A DNA stretch of 64,000 nucleotides from Marinitoga aeolica (GCF_029910535.1 NZ_CP069362.1:1922001-1986000); one strand, 5' to 3'; counted from the stretch's first letter, positions 41,115-51,367 are shown. Made by a program: numbers and translations. The notes: a model not told the origin generated them from the sequence alone.

Positions 41115-44100
41115 TCATTTTCCAGTAATAATATTATTAATATTATTATAAGTAGTATATCCAGTATTAAAGAAACTCATGAAATTATTTACTGTACTCA
41201 TAACGCTAACAACATTTGTTAATATATTTTTTGGAATGTAAATAATATTTCCAGGTTCTAATAATTTGTTCATACTATCAGGAACATTACCACCATTATA
41301 GAAATCTTTTAAATTCAATACAATTGGTGGTTGATTAGGTCCATCAGTAAATAAAAATACATTTGATAATTCTGCAGTCTGTGTATTTACTCCAGCTTTA
41401 AATAAAGCTTCTATTACATTCAAACCTTTTGTATAAGGAATCATGCCTGGATGTAATACTTCGCCAAAAACATAAACATATTGATTATGTGTCGAAGGGA
41501 CATAAACAACACTACCTGGTTGAATTAATACTGTATTTAATTCTTTAACTTTATCTAAATCTATTTTTTCCATATTTCCATTTGGTTTATAAATATCAAT
41601 ATATTTTTGAGTTCTCCAATCTATGGATAATTGTCCCAAAATTTCAGTTAATGGAATAGCTATTTCTGTTTTTATACTTCTAGGTGTAGTGCTTCCTAAT
41701 ACAGTAATATAATTTAGATTTACGTCTAAAACAAAATTTACATAAGAACCTTGAGGGATTTTTGCTAAAGGATTATTTATTACATCTAATGAATTATATT
41801 CAGCGATTTTCTTTTCATTATTATATACCATAATTGTACCTTCATTAGAAGGTGAAAAACCATTAACACTACTAAATACATCTATGAGAGTGACATAATC
41901 TTTTATTTTAGGAGTAATAACTTTAACAGAACCATTTTTATAAATTAAAACATTATCATTTTTGACTTTCTTTACATTTACATAGATTTCACCAGAAATT
42001 GGGATTTTATTGAGCATTTGTTCAGCTTCTATTCCATTATACTTTTTAATGGTTTCGTTATATTTAACTTCGATTTCATATTTATCTGAAGGTACATAAC
42101 CGGCTCTTAATAAAACATTCCATAAAGAATCATTAAGTTTTGCAGTATAAACTCCATTTGAAACGCCATCACCCAAAATATATACATCTCTTCTGGAGGC
42201 TTTTGCCATAATCATCGTACCTGGTTCAATAATATCATTATATATTTTATTTTCTTCTATAGTTAGTGTTTTTGTTGTATTGTTATTAACAAGTATTAAT
42301 TCTCCGTTAAATTCATTATTAAATCCTCTTGCTTTTGAAATGATAGCTGATAGAGTAATTGGCTCTGATATATCAAAATCCAATCTTCCAGTATAATTAA
42401 AAGCACCTGAAGTATAAACATAGTTCTTTTTAATCTTGATTTTTATGATACTACCAGGTTCTAATTTATCATACTCAAAATTTTCTATTTTATCTTCTGT
42501 AAGACCCAATTTAGCTAAAATAGTTTTTTTATCAATATTTTCTTTTTTATCAAAATAAATCGTTTTTGAAATATCACCAACAACATAAACAAACTTTTTA
42601 ATAGGAATAATATCGATATACATATTATTTTTTAAAGGAATATTCTTATCAGCAACAAAAGTTTCTTTAGAATCAGGATCAAAAATTTTAATTTCAGACA
42701 TTTGTTTATCGATACCCAATTTACCAATTAAAGTATCTAAATCAAAAGTTTCGGTTTTAGAGAATAAAACTTTACCTTTATCAGCAACATAAACAAATTT
42801 TTCCACAGGAATAATATCGATATACATATTATTTTTTAAAGGGATATTATTATCAGCAACAAAAGTTTCTTTAGAATCAGGATCAAAAATTTTAATTTCA
42901 GACATTTGTTTATCGATACCCAATTTACCAATTAAAGTATCTAAATCAAAAGTTTCGGTTTTAGAGAATAAAACTTTACCTTTATCAGCAACATAAACAA
43001 ATTTTTCCACAGGAATAATATCGATATACATATTATTTTTTAAAGGGATATTATTATCAGCAACAAAAGTTTCTTTAGAATCAGGATCAAAAATTTTAAT
43101 TTCAGACATTTGTTTATCGATACCCAATTTACCAATTAAAGTATCTAAATCAAAAGTTTCGGTTTTAGAGAATAAAACTTTACCTTTATCAGCAACATAA
43201 ACAAATTTTTCCACAGGAATAATATCGATATACATATTATTTTTTAAAGGGATATTATTATCAGCAACAAAAGTTTCTTTAGAATCAGGATCAAAAATTT
43301 TAATTTCAGACATTTGTTTATCGATACCCAATTTACCAATTAAAGTATCTAAATCAAAAGTTTCGGTTTTAGAGAATAAAACTTTACCTTTATCAGCAAC
43401 ATAAACAAATTTTTCCACAGGAATAATATCGATATACATATTATTTTTTAAAGGGATATTTTTATCAGCAACAAAAGTTTCTTTAGAATCAGGATCAAAA
43501 ATTTTAATTTCAGACATTTGTTTATCGATACCTAATTTACCAATTAAAGTGTCTAAATCAAAAGTTTCAGTTTTAGAGAATAAAATTTTACCTTTATTGG
43601 CAACATAAACATATTTTTCTATAGGAGTGAATTTTACTATCATACCTTTAACAAAAGAGAAATTTTGTGTTGCATCGATTGTTAAACCGTTTTCTGGATT
43701 AAAAATTTCAACAGTATAATCATTTTTGTCTATACCCATTTTTCCTAATAATGTATTTAAATCGAAATTTTCTTTTACATCAAATAAAATTTTACCTCCG
43801 CCAACATTTGAACTAACATAAACATAATTTTCTATAGATTCAAATTCAATAATTTCTCCAACCTTTAAATCGAAATTTTCTTGAACATTATCCAATTTAC
43901 CTTTCTCTTTATCATAAATAGTATAAGTTACGTATTTTGGTTCAACCCCTAATTTCGCCATTAATGTTTTTAATGTAAATGGCTCATCTTTTTCAAATAA
44001 AATTTTACCCCCTTTATTCAAACCAAAAACATAAACATATTTTTCTAACTTATTAAATATAACAGTATCTCCTTTTTCAAGAAGAATATTTTTATTATCT

Positions 44101-44813
44101 TTTAAATCTTCAAATGAAAAATTTAAGATTTTGTTATTTCTTAACACAATTATAGAACTTTCAAAATTTTGGGGATTAATATTAGAATTAGATACAATAT
44201 CTTTCAAAGTAATCCCATTAAAATAAGGAATGTTTTTTATTCCAAAATCAGTGTAAACAGTGATATTTGTATTGTATTCAAATGGAATAACTATAGTTGA
44301 ATTTTCAGGTACTACAGGGTCTTTTTCCAATAATAAACCTTTAAATAAATTGGTAATATTATATTTTTCTTCTTTCCCATTGGGATATTTTACAATAGCA
44401 TAAGTGCTCTTCCATGGTTCAGCAAAACCACCGCTTAGTGAAATAATTTTAGTTAATGTCAATGCAGGTTTTGGTAATTGTATTATTCCAGATCTTTTCA
44501 CATTACCAATAACCTGTACTTCAAAAGGTGCATAATTAACTATTCCTAAAGTAACATTTGGAGATTTTATATATGTGCTTATTTTTTCTTTTATTTCTTT
44601 TTCAAGAGTTTCTATTGTTTTACCATAAGCATTCAATCTCCCGATTGGTGGTACAGTAATTTGTCCATCAGGACCTACCAATATTTTTTGGTTAGAATAT
44701 TCAGGGTAACCAAAAACCCATAATCCCAATACATCTCCCGTTCTAATTGTATAATTTGCAAAAAGAGAAATCCCAAGTAAAATAATAAAAAAAATAGATG
44801 TTTTCAACTTCAC
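41115..44813 (-). CDS. Giant SLBB-repeat polysaccharide-export-type periplasmic protein
   Basis: The product is 1232 aa; Wza-type export proteins are usually about 350-400 aa. Residues 1-18 are a signal peptide (GTG start, SD GGAGGT). Residues 19-105 match the polysaccharide export domain (YTIRTGDVLGLWVFGYPEY..., VGPDGQITVPPIG). More than ten SLBB-like units follow (consensus KYVYV...GKILF...FDLDTLLGKLGI), five nearly identical (nucleotides 42589-43608). The C-terminal SLBB (HNQYVYVFGEVLHPGMI) is the most canonical. SLBB domains bind sugars or line channels. No polymerase or glycosyltransferase is nearby, so an envelope structural role is also possible. Confidence 0.88.
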   Translation of the reverse strand: MKLKTSIFFIILLGISLFANYTIRTGDVLGLWVFGYPEYSNQKILVGPDGQITVPPIGRLNAYGKTIETLEKEIKEKISTYIKSPNVTLGIVNYAPFEVQVIGNVKRSGIIQLPKPALTLTKIISLSGGFAEPWKSTYAIVKYPNGKEEKYNITNLFKGLLLEKDPVVPENSTIVIPFEYNTNITVYTDFGIKNIPYFNGITLKDIVSNSNINPQNFESSIIVLRNNKILNFSFEDLKDNKNILLEKGDTVIFNKLEKYVYVFGLNKGGKILFEKDEPFTLKTLMAKLGVEPKYVTYTIYDKEKGKLDNVQENFDLKVGEIIEFESIENYVYVSSNVGGGKILFDVKENFDLNTLLGKMGIDKNDYTVEIFNPENGLTIDATQNFSFVKGMIVKFTPIEKYVYVANKGKILFSKTETFDLDTLIGKLGIDKQMSEIKIFDPDSKETFVADKNIPLKNNMYIDIIPVEKFVYVADKGKVLFSKTETFDLDTLIGKLGIDKQMSEIKIFDPDSKETFVADNNIPLKNNMYIDIIPVEKFVYVADKGKVLFSKTETFDLDTLIGKLGIDKQMSEIKIFDPDSKETFVADNNIPLKNNMYIDIIPVEKFVYVADKGKVLFSKTETFDLDTLIGKLGIDKQMSEIKIFDPDSKETFVADNNIPLKNNMYIDIIPVEKFVYVADKGKVLFSKTETFDLDTLIGKLGIDKQMSEIKIFDPDSKETFVADKNIPLKNNMYIDIIPIKKFVYVVGDISKTIYFDKKENIDKKTILAKLGLTEDKIENFEYDKLEPGSIIKIKIKKNYVYTSGAFNYTGRLDFDISEPITLSAIISKARGFNNEFNGELILVNNNTTKTLTIEENKIYNDIIEPGTMIMAKASRRDVYILGDGVSNGVYTAKLNDSLWNVLLRAGYVPSDKYEIEVKYNETIKKYNGIEAEQMLNKIPISGEIYVNVKKVKNDNVLIYKNGSVKVITPKIKDYVTLIDVFSSVNGFSPSNEGTIMVYNNEKKIAEYNSLDVINNPLAKIPQGSYVNFVLDVNLNYITVLGSTTPRSIKTEIAIPLTEILGQLSIDWRTQKYIDIYKPNGNMEKIDLDKVKELNTVLIQPGSVVYVPSTHNQYVYVFGEVLHPGMIPYTKGLNVIEALFKAGVNTQTAELSNVFLFTDGPNQPPIVLNLKDFYNGGNVPDSMNKLLEPGNIIYIPKNILTNVVSVMSTVNNFMSFFNTGYTTYNNINNIITGK
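42589..43608 (-). repeat. Five tandem 204-bp repeats inside the SLBB gene
   Basis: The string ACAAA(T/C)TTTT recurs at 42589, 42793, 42997, 43201 and 43405, exactly 204 bp (68 codons) apart. The units encode KFVYVADKGKVLF...LKNNMYIDIIPVE with few differences (ADKN or ADNN), and differences at DNA level are also few. The outermost units are slightly more diverged. Confidence 0.95.
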
Positions 44814-44825
44814 AGCTAAGACCTC

Positions 44826-45290
44826 CTATATGTTTTTTGAATTAATTATTCTTTCCATCAAATTTAACTCCTGACTGGAAAAGCCACTCATTTTCAGAGT
44901 TTCTACTATATTTTTTGCATAATTATATTTATTTATTTTCATAGCAGCTTTTATTTTAATTAAACTCATATCAATAAAAAATTTTTCATTAACCTTGATT
45001 TTTAGACATTCATCATAATTTCCAGAATCAAATAATGCTTTTAAGTAATAATAATATGTTTCTTCAGTTTCGAATCCATTTTCTATACATTTTTTAAAAT
45101 TTTCCAGAGCAGATTTTGAATCGTTTTTCAATAAATAACAAACACCGAGATTATGATATATAAGAGGATTTTCTGAATTTTCATTTAAAGCCAACAGGTA
45201 ATTTTTTATTGCTAATTCGACATTGTTTAAACCTAAATATTTATTTCCTAACTTTAAATAGTAATTACTTTTATTCTGCAATTCCAACAC
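44826..45290 (-). CDS. Small TPR-repeat protein
   Basis: About 151-154 aa. The longest frame starts at GTG 45290; GAAGGTG sits about 6 nt before a TTG at 45281, which is the likelier start, (M)QNKSNYYLKLGNKYLG. Tetratricopeptide repeats are clear: YLKLGNKYLGLNNVELAIKNYLLAL and PLIYHNLGVCYLLKNDSKSALENF (in parts). There is no signal peptide. It overlaps the upstream 581-aa gene and precedes the SLBB gene, and may help assemble that envelope protein (inference from context). Confidence 0.82.
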   Translation of the reverse strand: MLELQNKSNYYLKLGNKYLGLNNVELAIKNYLLALNENSENPLIYHNLGVCYLLKNDSKSALENFKKCIENGFETEETYYYYLKALFDSGNYDECLKIKVNEKFFIDMSLIKIKAAMKINKYNYAKNIVETLKMSGFSSQELNLMERIINSKNI

Positions 45291-47016
45291 CTTCCGAATA
45301 ATAATACATAGTATCGCTTATTATTTTACTATCTATTTGTAAATAAATCTTTACCGGCCTAATTCCTGGAGCAATAGGAGGAAAAATTTTGTAAGTAATA
45401 TTTTGTATTATTTTTTTATTATTATTTATATAATTCTCAAACACATTGAAATAATCATTTGGAACAATACATCCCCCAGTTAAATTTATAAGCTTTCTAA
45501 CTTTTTCACTGACAGGATTATTTGTAATTACATATAAAGACATATTTGTAAATATAAAAGGAGTAATATTTTTAATATTAATGTATTTTTCAAAGTTAGA
45601 ATTTTCTTTATCATTTAAAATAACGATAGAATCATTCTTCAAAAGAGGCAACATTTCTAAAAACAAGTGTTCCATATTATCAAATTTATAAAAATAAGGT
45701 GTTTTTAATTTTTTCTGATATGTAAATGCATATCTTCCTTCAGAATCAGTGATATAAATCTTTTTATCAATAAAGTCTATCAAATTACTTTCAGGAGAAA
45801 TAGTGCTTATTTTTAAATTTAATGTCATATTTGGAATGTTAAAATCAATTCCATATAAAAATACATAGTATGGTATAGCATCAGAAATAAAATCAATACG
45901 ATCTATTACTAATTCATATTTTTTATAATCAAATTTCATTAATATACCATTCTTATAATTTAATAAATAGGGAAAATTAAATAATTTAATGAATTTATTA
46001 TTTTGAAATAAATAAGTACCATCATTCATAAAAGAAATTAGATAAATATTATATGGAAGTGAAATAACCTTTAAAGGAAAATGTTTATTTTTTAGAGGGA
46101 TAATTTCTACAATTTTTTTTGAAATGGTAGAATAGACAATTATTTGTTTATTCTTAATATCTAATAAATTTATTCTATTATTACTGTAACTACCTGAAGT
46201 TATGACATATTTGCTATTTAAAGGTATTTTTTCCAGAAGGTTTCCGTTATAATCAAGAATTAAAATACTGTTGTTTTGTGCATAATAAGTCCAAAACCTG
46301 CCTATTCTATCCAACCCAATCAATAAAAGATTATTATAATCATTTAATTTTTGAAAATAAAAGTCTTTTTGTTTTGAAAAATTTTTTATGACATAGAGTC
46401 CTGTACTTCCAGAAATATAGAAATAATCAGTTCTATTATCATAATATAATTTAAATGGAACAAACGACTTATCAATAGCCTTTGGTAATTTTATCCAGTT
46501 TTCATATGAATTATCCAGGTTTGTGTAATATATTAATCTGTTTTGTATGTCCAATAGATATACAAAAGAATTTACTACAACAAAATCATTAGCAATAAAA
46601 AATTTCTCATTAGCATTTATAATATTTTCAATTTTTTTAAGCTCTTTAATTTTTACTTGTGGTGAGCTTGTTTTTTCTATATTATTTAAAGATTTAATAA
46701 AGTTCAAAAGTGAAATGGCTTCGCCATTTGATGGAGAAAAAAATAAAATATTATTTAAATCTTCCTTAGCTTTTTCCACATTTCCTAATAAAAGGTCGAG
46801 TTTTGCAGCATAATACCAAAAATATGGAACATCTTTTAAGTAAATTTGATTTGTCATAGCTTCTTCTAATTTTAAACGTGCTTCGTATTTTTTTCCAGCA
46901 AAAAAATCACTTAGGCTCTCTGAAAATAATTTTCGAGCCATTTTTTCGCTTTCTGTTAAAGTTTGTGAAAAAGCTAAAGAGCATAATAATATGAATATAA
47001 TCAATAGTCTTTTCAT
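45271..47016 (-). CDS. Secreted protein, TPR-like start and propeller-like body
   Basis: The product is 581 aa. Residues 1-17 are a signal peptide (LLIIFILLCSLAFSQ). Residues 20-115 are helical and TPR-like (GKKYEARLKLEEAM..., VEKAKEDLNNILFFSPSNGEA, in parts). Residues 130-420 have repeated short strands (FVYLLDIQNRLIYYTN, GLYVIKNF, LLDIKNKQIIVYST), like an NHL/WD-type propeller. The last about 150 residues contain VSEKVRKLINLTGGCIVP, which faintly resembles a VWA domain. It lies in one unit with the TPR and SLBB genes. Function unknown; probably periplasmic. Confidence 0.72.
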   Translation of the reverse strand: MKRLLIIFILLCSLAFSQTLTESEKMARKLFSESLSDFFAGKKYEARLKLEEAMTNQIYLKDVPYFWYYAAKLDLLLGNVEKAKEDLNNILFFSPSNGEAISLLNFIKSLNNIEKTSSPQVKIKELKKIENIINANEKFFIANDFVVVNSFVYLLDIQNRLIYYTNLDNSYENWIKLPKAIDKSFVPFKLYYDNRTDYFYISGSTGLYVIKNFSKQKDFYFQKLNDYNNLLLIGLDRIGRFWTYYAQNNSILILDYNGNLLEKIPLNSKYVITSGSYSNNRINLLDIKNKQIIVYSTISKKIVEIIPLKNKHFPLKVISLPYNIYLISFMNDGTYLFQNNKFIKLFNFPYLLNYKNGILMKFDYKKYELVIDRIDFISDAIPYYVFLYGIDFNIPNMTLNLKISTISPESNLIDFIDKKIYITDSEGRYAFTYQKKLKTPYFYKFDNMEHLFLEMLPLLKNDSIVILNDKENSNFEKYINIKNITPFIFTNMSLYVITNNPVSEKVRKLINLTGGCIVPNDYFNVFENYINNNKKIIQNITYKIFPPIAPGIRPVKIYLQIDSKIISDTMYYYSEGVGIAE

Positions 47017-47612
47017 TTTTTAAATGATTTTTTAAATATTTCAACTATATCAGTTTTTCTTTCAGTCTTATTTAATAACCTTTCTATATTTGATTTATGT
47101 TTATAAATACTTAACAAAGCTAAAAGTACATTTAATATACCGAGTTTTGGTGAATAAATAAAGCTCAATAACCCTATTACAGATAATGTTGTGATAGAAG
47201 CTAACGATACATATTTTGTTGTTAGAGTCAAAGGGAGCCATAATAAATAAAAAATCAATGCTAATACAGGATTTAATGCAAAATAAGTGCCAACTGTTGA
47301 AGCCACGCCTTTACCACCCTTAAATTTTAGCCATATTGGGTAAATATGACCAATTACAGAAAAAAATGCCACGAAATATGCAATATTTCCACTGTATTTT
47401 AAGGCTAAATAAGTTGGAATAAATGATTTTAAAAGGTCCAATATCATACTTAAAACACCGTAAAACGCACCGGCATTTCTTAATACATTAGTACCACCAA
47501 CATTACCGCTTCCAACTTTGGTAATATCAATTCCTTTAAGGCGTGCAATGATGAAACTAAAAGGTATAGAGCCACATAAATAACCAAATAATATCCATAA
47601 AAAAGCTGTCAA
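47013..47612 (-). CDS. plsY: Acyl-phosphate:glycerol-3-phosphate acyltransferase PlsY
   Basis: The product is about 199 aa. The likely start is TTG at 47612, 5 nt after GAGGTGA; the open frame extends to a GTG at 47621. Five membrane helices are visible with the three PlsY motifs: GSIPFSFIIARLKGID region, GSGNVGGTNVLRNAG and KFKGGKGVAS. It makes lysophosphatidic acid for membrane lipids. It overlaps the next gene by 4 bp. Confidence 0.95.
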   Translation of the reverse strand: MTAFLWILFGYLCGSIPFSFIIARLKGIDITKVGSGNVGGTNVLRNAGAFYGVLSMILDLLKSFIPTYLALKYSGNIAYFVAFFSVIGHIYPIWLKFKGGKGVASTVGTYFALNPVLALIFYLLWLPLTLTTKYVSLASITTLSVIGLLSFIYSPKLGILNVLLALLSIYKHKSNIERLLNKTERKTDIVEIFKKSFKK

Positions 47613-47625
47613 TATAATCACCTCG

Positions 47626-48954
47626 TTATTTACTTCTGTTTTTAAATTTTATAAATATTGGAGAACCAATAAACGGATCAATATATCTTCTGATCATATT
47701 TTGTATAGCTCTTTGATATGATTTAGGGATTTGTTGTGGCATATTACTGAAAAATGTAAATACAGGTGGTTTTACGTCAACCTGTGTTCCATAATAAATT
47801 TTTATACGTTTCCCTTTTCTAACAGGTGGCGGAGAAACCATCATAAACCTTTCTAACGCTGCATTTAATGCGCTTGTGGGAATTCTTCTTGTATAAGATT
47901 TGTATGCAGTATCAATTGCATCCATTAATTTTTCAATTCCCCAATGTTTTGCAGCAGAAGTAAAAATAACAGGGCTATAATTTACAAAATATAATTCTTT
48001 TTCAAATAAAGTTAAATATTCTTCTATTCTTTTATCATGATATTTAACAAGATCCCATTTGTTGAATGCTATTACAGTAGCTTTTCCCCTATTTTCGGCT
48101 GTTCCCACAACTTTTTTATCCTGTTGAGTAATACCCTCAACTGCATCTATAAGCAGAACTACAACATCAGAATTTTCAATAGCTCTAATAGTTCTAACAG
48201 TACTATACATTTCAACGCTACCATACTTGGTTTTTGATTTTCTTTTTAAACCTGCCGTATCGATAAACAAATATTTTTGTCCATTTATTTCCACCATCTC
48301 ATCAATGCTATCTCTTGTTGTTCCAGGAACATCTGAGACAATAGCCCTTTCAATACCAGTAATAGCATTAAATAAAGAAGATTTTCCAGCATTAGCTCTA
48401 CCGATTAAAGCCACACGTATTACATCTTCATGGTTTTCATCTTTTGCGTTATAATGAGGAATTTTCTCGAATATTTTATCAATTAATTCATCCAGGTTTT
48501 TATTATGTTCTGCGGAAATTGGAATAGGATCACCTAAACCAAGTGTATAAAGTTCAGGTAAAATATTAATTTCAAATTTATCATATGATTCCACTTTATT
48601 AGCAACAAGTAAAACTTTATCTTTTACTTTTCTCAACACATTTGCTAAATAATGATCTTCTGCAGTTAATCCATTTTTCCCATCCACTATAAATAATATT
48701 AAGTCAGAATCACCTAAAGATTCCATAACTTTATTTTTTGCAGTTTCTTCCAGTTCATTGGCTGGTTCTTCAAAAATACCGCACGTGTCAACTAAGGTGA
48801 AGGCACGCCCATCATAGCGTGCCTCACTAAATATTTGGTCTCTAGTAACTCCTGGATAATCCATTACAATAGCTTTTTTTTCTTTAATCAACCTATTAAA
48901 TAAAGTTGATTTACCTACATTTGGTTTTCCAATTATTAGCACAACTGGTTTCAT
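47626..48954 (-). CDS. der: Ribosome-assembly GTPase Der (EngA)
   Basis: The product is 442 aa with two G domains in tandem: G1 GKPNVGKSTLFNR (about 9) with DTCG, and G1 GRANAGKSSLFNA (about 185) with DTAG; NKxD appears as NKVES (weak) in the first and NKWD in the second. A KH-like C-terminal domain binds the ribosome. SD AGGTGA precedes the ATG. The cmk-ispH-S1-der-plsY order also occurs in several Firmicutes. Confidence 0.96.
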   Translation of the reverse strand: MKPVVLIIGKPNVGKSTLFNRLIKEKKAIVMDYPGVTRDQIFSEARYDGRAFTLVDTCGIFEEPANELEETAKNKVMESLGDSDLILFIVDGKNGLTAEDHYLANVLRKVKDKVLLVANKVESYDKFEINILPELYTLGLGDPIPISAEHNKNLDELIDKIFEKIPHYNAKDENHEDVIRVALIGRANAGKSSLFNAITGIERAIVSDVPGTTRDSIDEMVEINGQKYLFIDTAGLKRKSKTKYGSVEMYSTVRTIRAIENSDVVVLLIDAVEGITQQDKKVVGTAENRGKATVIAFNKWDLVKYHDKRIEEYLTLFEKELYFVNYSPVIFTSAAKHWGIEKLMDAIDTAYKSYTRRIPTSALNAALERFMMVSPPPVRKGKRIKIYYGTQVDVKPPVFTFFSNMPQQIPKSYQRAIQNMIRRYIDPFIGSPIFIKFKNRSK

Positions 48955-48968
48955 TTATTTCACCTCTA

Positions 48969-50525
48969 TTATTTTAATAAACTTACAACCATACTTCCTT
49001 TTTGTTCTTCGTTTTCAAATTCAATAGAAAGGATTTCACCTTCAACAGTACTACCAATTTCCAAAACGTTTTCTATACTATCATTTTCACCTAAATTGAT
49101 TTTTGACTTAGGTATAAATGCTTCAACTTCATAATCATCAATAAGAATTACAGCCCCTTTTCCAACATATTTTAAAACTTTACCATTGACTTTATCTCCT
49201 GTTTTTAATTCATTTGATACTCTTTTCCATGGGTTTTCTTTTGTTTGCTTAACACTCAATTTGATTTTTCTATTTTCTTTATCTATATGCAATACTTTAA
49301 CTTTAATTCTATCTCCTTCTTTAAATAAATCTTCAACATTGTCTACGAAATTCCATGACAACTCTGAAACATGAGAAAATCCTGTTAAATTATTATCCAA
49401 TTTCACAATAATTCCATTTGGTAAAAGTTTTTCAACTTCACCTTCAACTATGTCTCCTTCTTTAATTTTTTCTTCAATGTTTTCCCATGGATCACCTAAT
49501 ACTTGTTTATAGCTTAATGTAATCTTCTTTTTATCTTTGTCAATGGAAAGAACCTTAACTTTAACAAAATCACCGACTTTAACAATATCTTCTATTCTAC
49601 CTTTTCCAGTCCAGAAAATTTCTGATTCATGAACAAGTCCCTCAACACCTTCATCTAATTTAATAGCAAAACCAAATGGGAAAATATCTACAACTTCACC
49701 AGTGACAATCGAATCAACAGGGAATTTCTTTTCAACTTCTTCCCATGGATCATTTTTTAATCTTTTAACTGAAATTGAAACTTTTTTGTTTTCTTTATCA
49801 AGCTTTACAATAACACCTTTTATTTTATCACCAATATTATAAACTTTTGTATGATCGAATTTTTTATCCCATGATAGCTCGCTTTTTGGAGCTAAAGCAG
49901 TTACATAAGGACTTAAATTAACAAATAGCCCAAATTCTTTTATTCCACTTATTATACCTTCAACAATCATGTTTAAATGATGATTATTGAAAAATTCCTC
50001 AACATACTTATCTATCAACCCTTTTCTTGATACAACAATATTAATTCTTTTTCTCCTTTTTTCATTTTTCAATACGAGAAAATCCATTTCTTCTCTTGGG
50101 AAATCAGAATGAGGATTCAGCATAGATAAAGATCCTGGTAAAAAAGCATTGATAACATTTTCCAATTCAACAATATACCCTTTTGCTACTTTTTCAATGA
50201 TTCTACCTTTAACGACTTTTCCTTCTACTATTTCATCGATAATAGCATCTCTTTTAGCAGCTTTTTCAGAACCAAATGCCTGTCCTTCAGCTTCATTAAT
50301 TTTTAATAATTTAACAGTGATCTTATCTCCTAATTTATATTCTTTGATGTTATTTAATAAATAATCTTTTCCAACATATACGTCAAAAGGTTTTCCTTCT
50401 GCTGAAACAAATAAACCATCAGAACTAATTGAAATAATTTCGCCGTTAATTATATCCCCCTTTTTTATTTGAAATTCTGTTTCCTCGCTTAAAAGTTTTT
50501 CGAATTCGCTTTTATCTCCAACCAT
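48969..50525 (-). CDS. rpsA: S1-domain protein, ribosomal protein S1-like
   Basis: The product is 518 aa with about six S1 RNA-binding domains in tandem, each about 80 aa. Repeats such as GDIVEGEVEKLLPNGIIVKL, GFSHVSELSW and DPWENIEEKIKEGDI are evident (partial strings). S1 tethers mRNA to the 30S subunit. The start at 50525 is chosen because ATG overlaps the ispH stop as TGATG, with AAGGAGG upstream; a TTG one codon earlier is possible. It follows ispH, to which it is fused in some Firmicutes; here the frames are separate. Confidence 0.93.
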   Translation of the reverse strand: MVGDKSEFEKLLSEETEFQIKKGDIINGEIISISSDGLFVSAEGKPFDVYVGKDYLLNNIKEYKLGDKITVKLLKINEAEGQAFGSEKAAKRDAIIDEIVEGKVVKGRIIEKVAKGYIVELENVINAFLPGSLSMLNPHSDFPREEMDFLVLKNEKRRKRINIVVSRKGLIDKYVEEFFNNHHLNMIVEGIISGIKEFGLFVNLSPYVTALAPKSELSWDKKFDHTKVYNIGDKIKGVIVKLDKENKKVSISVKRLKNDPWEEVEKKFPVDSIVTGEVVDIFPFGFAIKLDEGVEGLVHESEIFWTGKGRIEDIVKVGDFVKVKVLSIDKDKKKITLSYKQVLGDPWENIEEKIKEGDIVEGEVEKLLPNGIIVKLDNNLTGFSHVSELSWNFVDNVEDLFKEGDRIKVKVLHIDKENRKIKLSVKQTKENPWKRVSNELKTGDKVNGKVLKYVGKGAVILIDDYEVEAFIPKSKINLGENDSIENVLEIGSTVEGEILSIEFENEEQKGSMVVSLLK

Positions 50526-51367
50526 CAAAAACCCCTCCTTAAAAATTCAATAACTTCATTGATAGATTTATTTGGTGTAGAGGTACCCGTTAAGATACCT
50601 ATTTTTTTAAATTTTGATAAATTTTGCTCTTTTAATTCATTAACCGAGTCTATATGAATAGAATTTTCATTATATTTTTTAGATATTTCATACAGTTTTC
50701 TTGTATTTGAACTATGTTTTCCTCCTATTATTATAACAAATTCTGCCCAAATTGCAATATCTTTTGCTTCATTTTCTCTTATTTTTGTTTCGTAACAAAT
50801 CGTATCTTTTATAATTAATTCATTATATTCTGATATTTGTGCAATATTAGAAGCAAAATTTTTAAAATTATGATAATCCATTGTTGTTTGTGTAATAATA
50901 CAGATTTTATTATGTTTGAAAGGGATTGGTTCTTTTATAATTTCAATTTTATTTTCATCAATATTGCCTTTTAATCCAATCATTTCAGCATGTTCCTTTT
51001 TCCCATATGCAACAATAAAATATCCTTTTTGTTGCATTTCATAAGCGTAATTAAACACTTTTTCTACAATAGGACATGTTAAATCTATTATTTTATAAAA
51101 ATGTTCACTTAAAAATTTTTTATCTTTTTTGGGAATACCATGTGCGCGTATTATGCATATAGACTCTTTTGAATCTAAAGGTAATTCTCTTAAAGAATAA
51201 AAGAAATTAACACCTCTGGATATGAGTTCGTTTTTTACTTCATTATTATGAACTAGATCTCCATAAATATATACTTTTTTATTTTTGTCAACTAATTCCA
51301 AGGCTTTTTCATATGCTCTTTCGACACCATAACAAAAGCCCACTTTTGACGCAAGTTTTATTTCCAC
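50525..51367 (-). CDS. ispH: 4-hydroxy-3-methylbut-2-enyl diphosphate reductase
   Basis: IspH does the last step of the MEP isoprenoid pathway with a [4Fe-4S] cluster. The product is 280 aa. The three cluster Cys lie in GFCYGVERA (about 12), DLTCPIVEK (about 96) and DTICYETKIRE (about 187). GTG start with SD GGAGTGA at 4-nt spacing. It lies 4 bp after cmk and overlaps the S1-domain gene by one base. Confidence 0.95.
   Translation of the reverse strand: MEIKLASKVGFCYGVERAYEKALELVDKNKKVYIYGDLVHNNEVKNELISRGVNFFYSLRELPLDSKESICIIRAHGIPKKDKKFLSEHFYKIIDLTCPIVEKVFNYAYEMQQKGYFIVAYGKKEHAEMIGLKGNIDENKIEIIKEPIPFKHNKICIITQTTMDYHNFKNFASNIAQISEYNELIIKDTICYETKIRENEAKDIAIWAEFVIIIGGKHSSNTRKLYEISKKYNENSIHIDSVNELKEQNLSKFKKIGILTGTSTPNKSINEVIEFLRRGF

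Noticed and set aside
42589-43608. Regular 204-bp repeats considered as a CRISPR-like array
   Set aside because: Units are in frame, code for one SLBB sequence, and have no spacers.
48969-51367. An IspH-S1 fusion, as in some Firmicutes
   Set aside because: The ispH stop is intact and the two genes are in different frames, joined only by a TGATG overlap.
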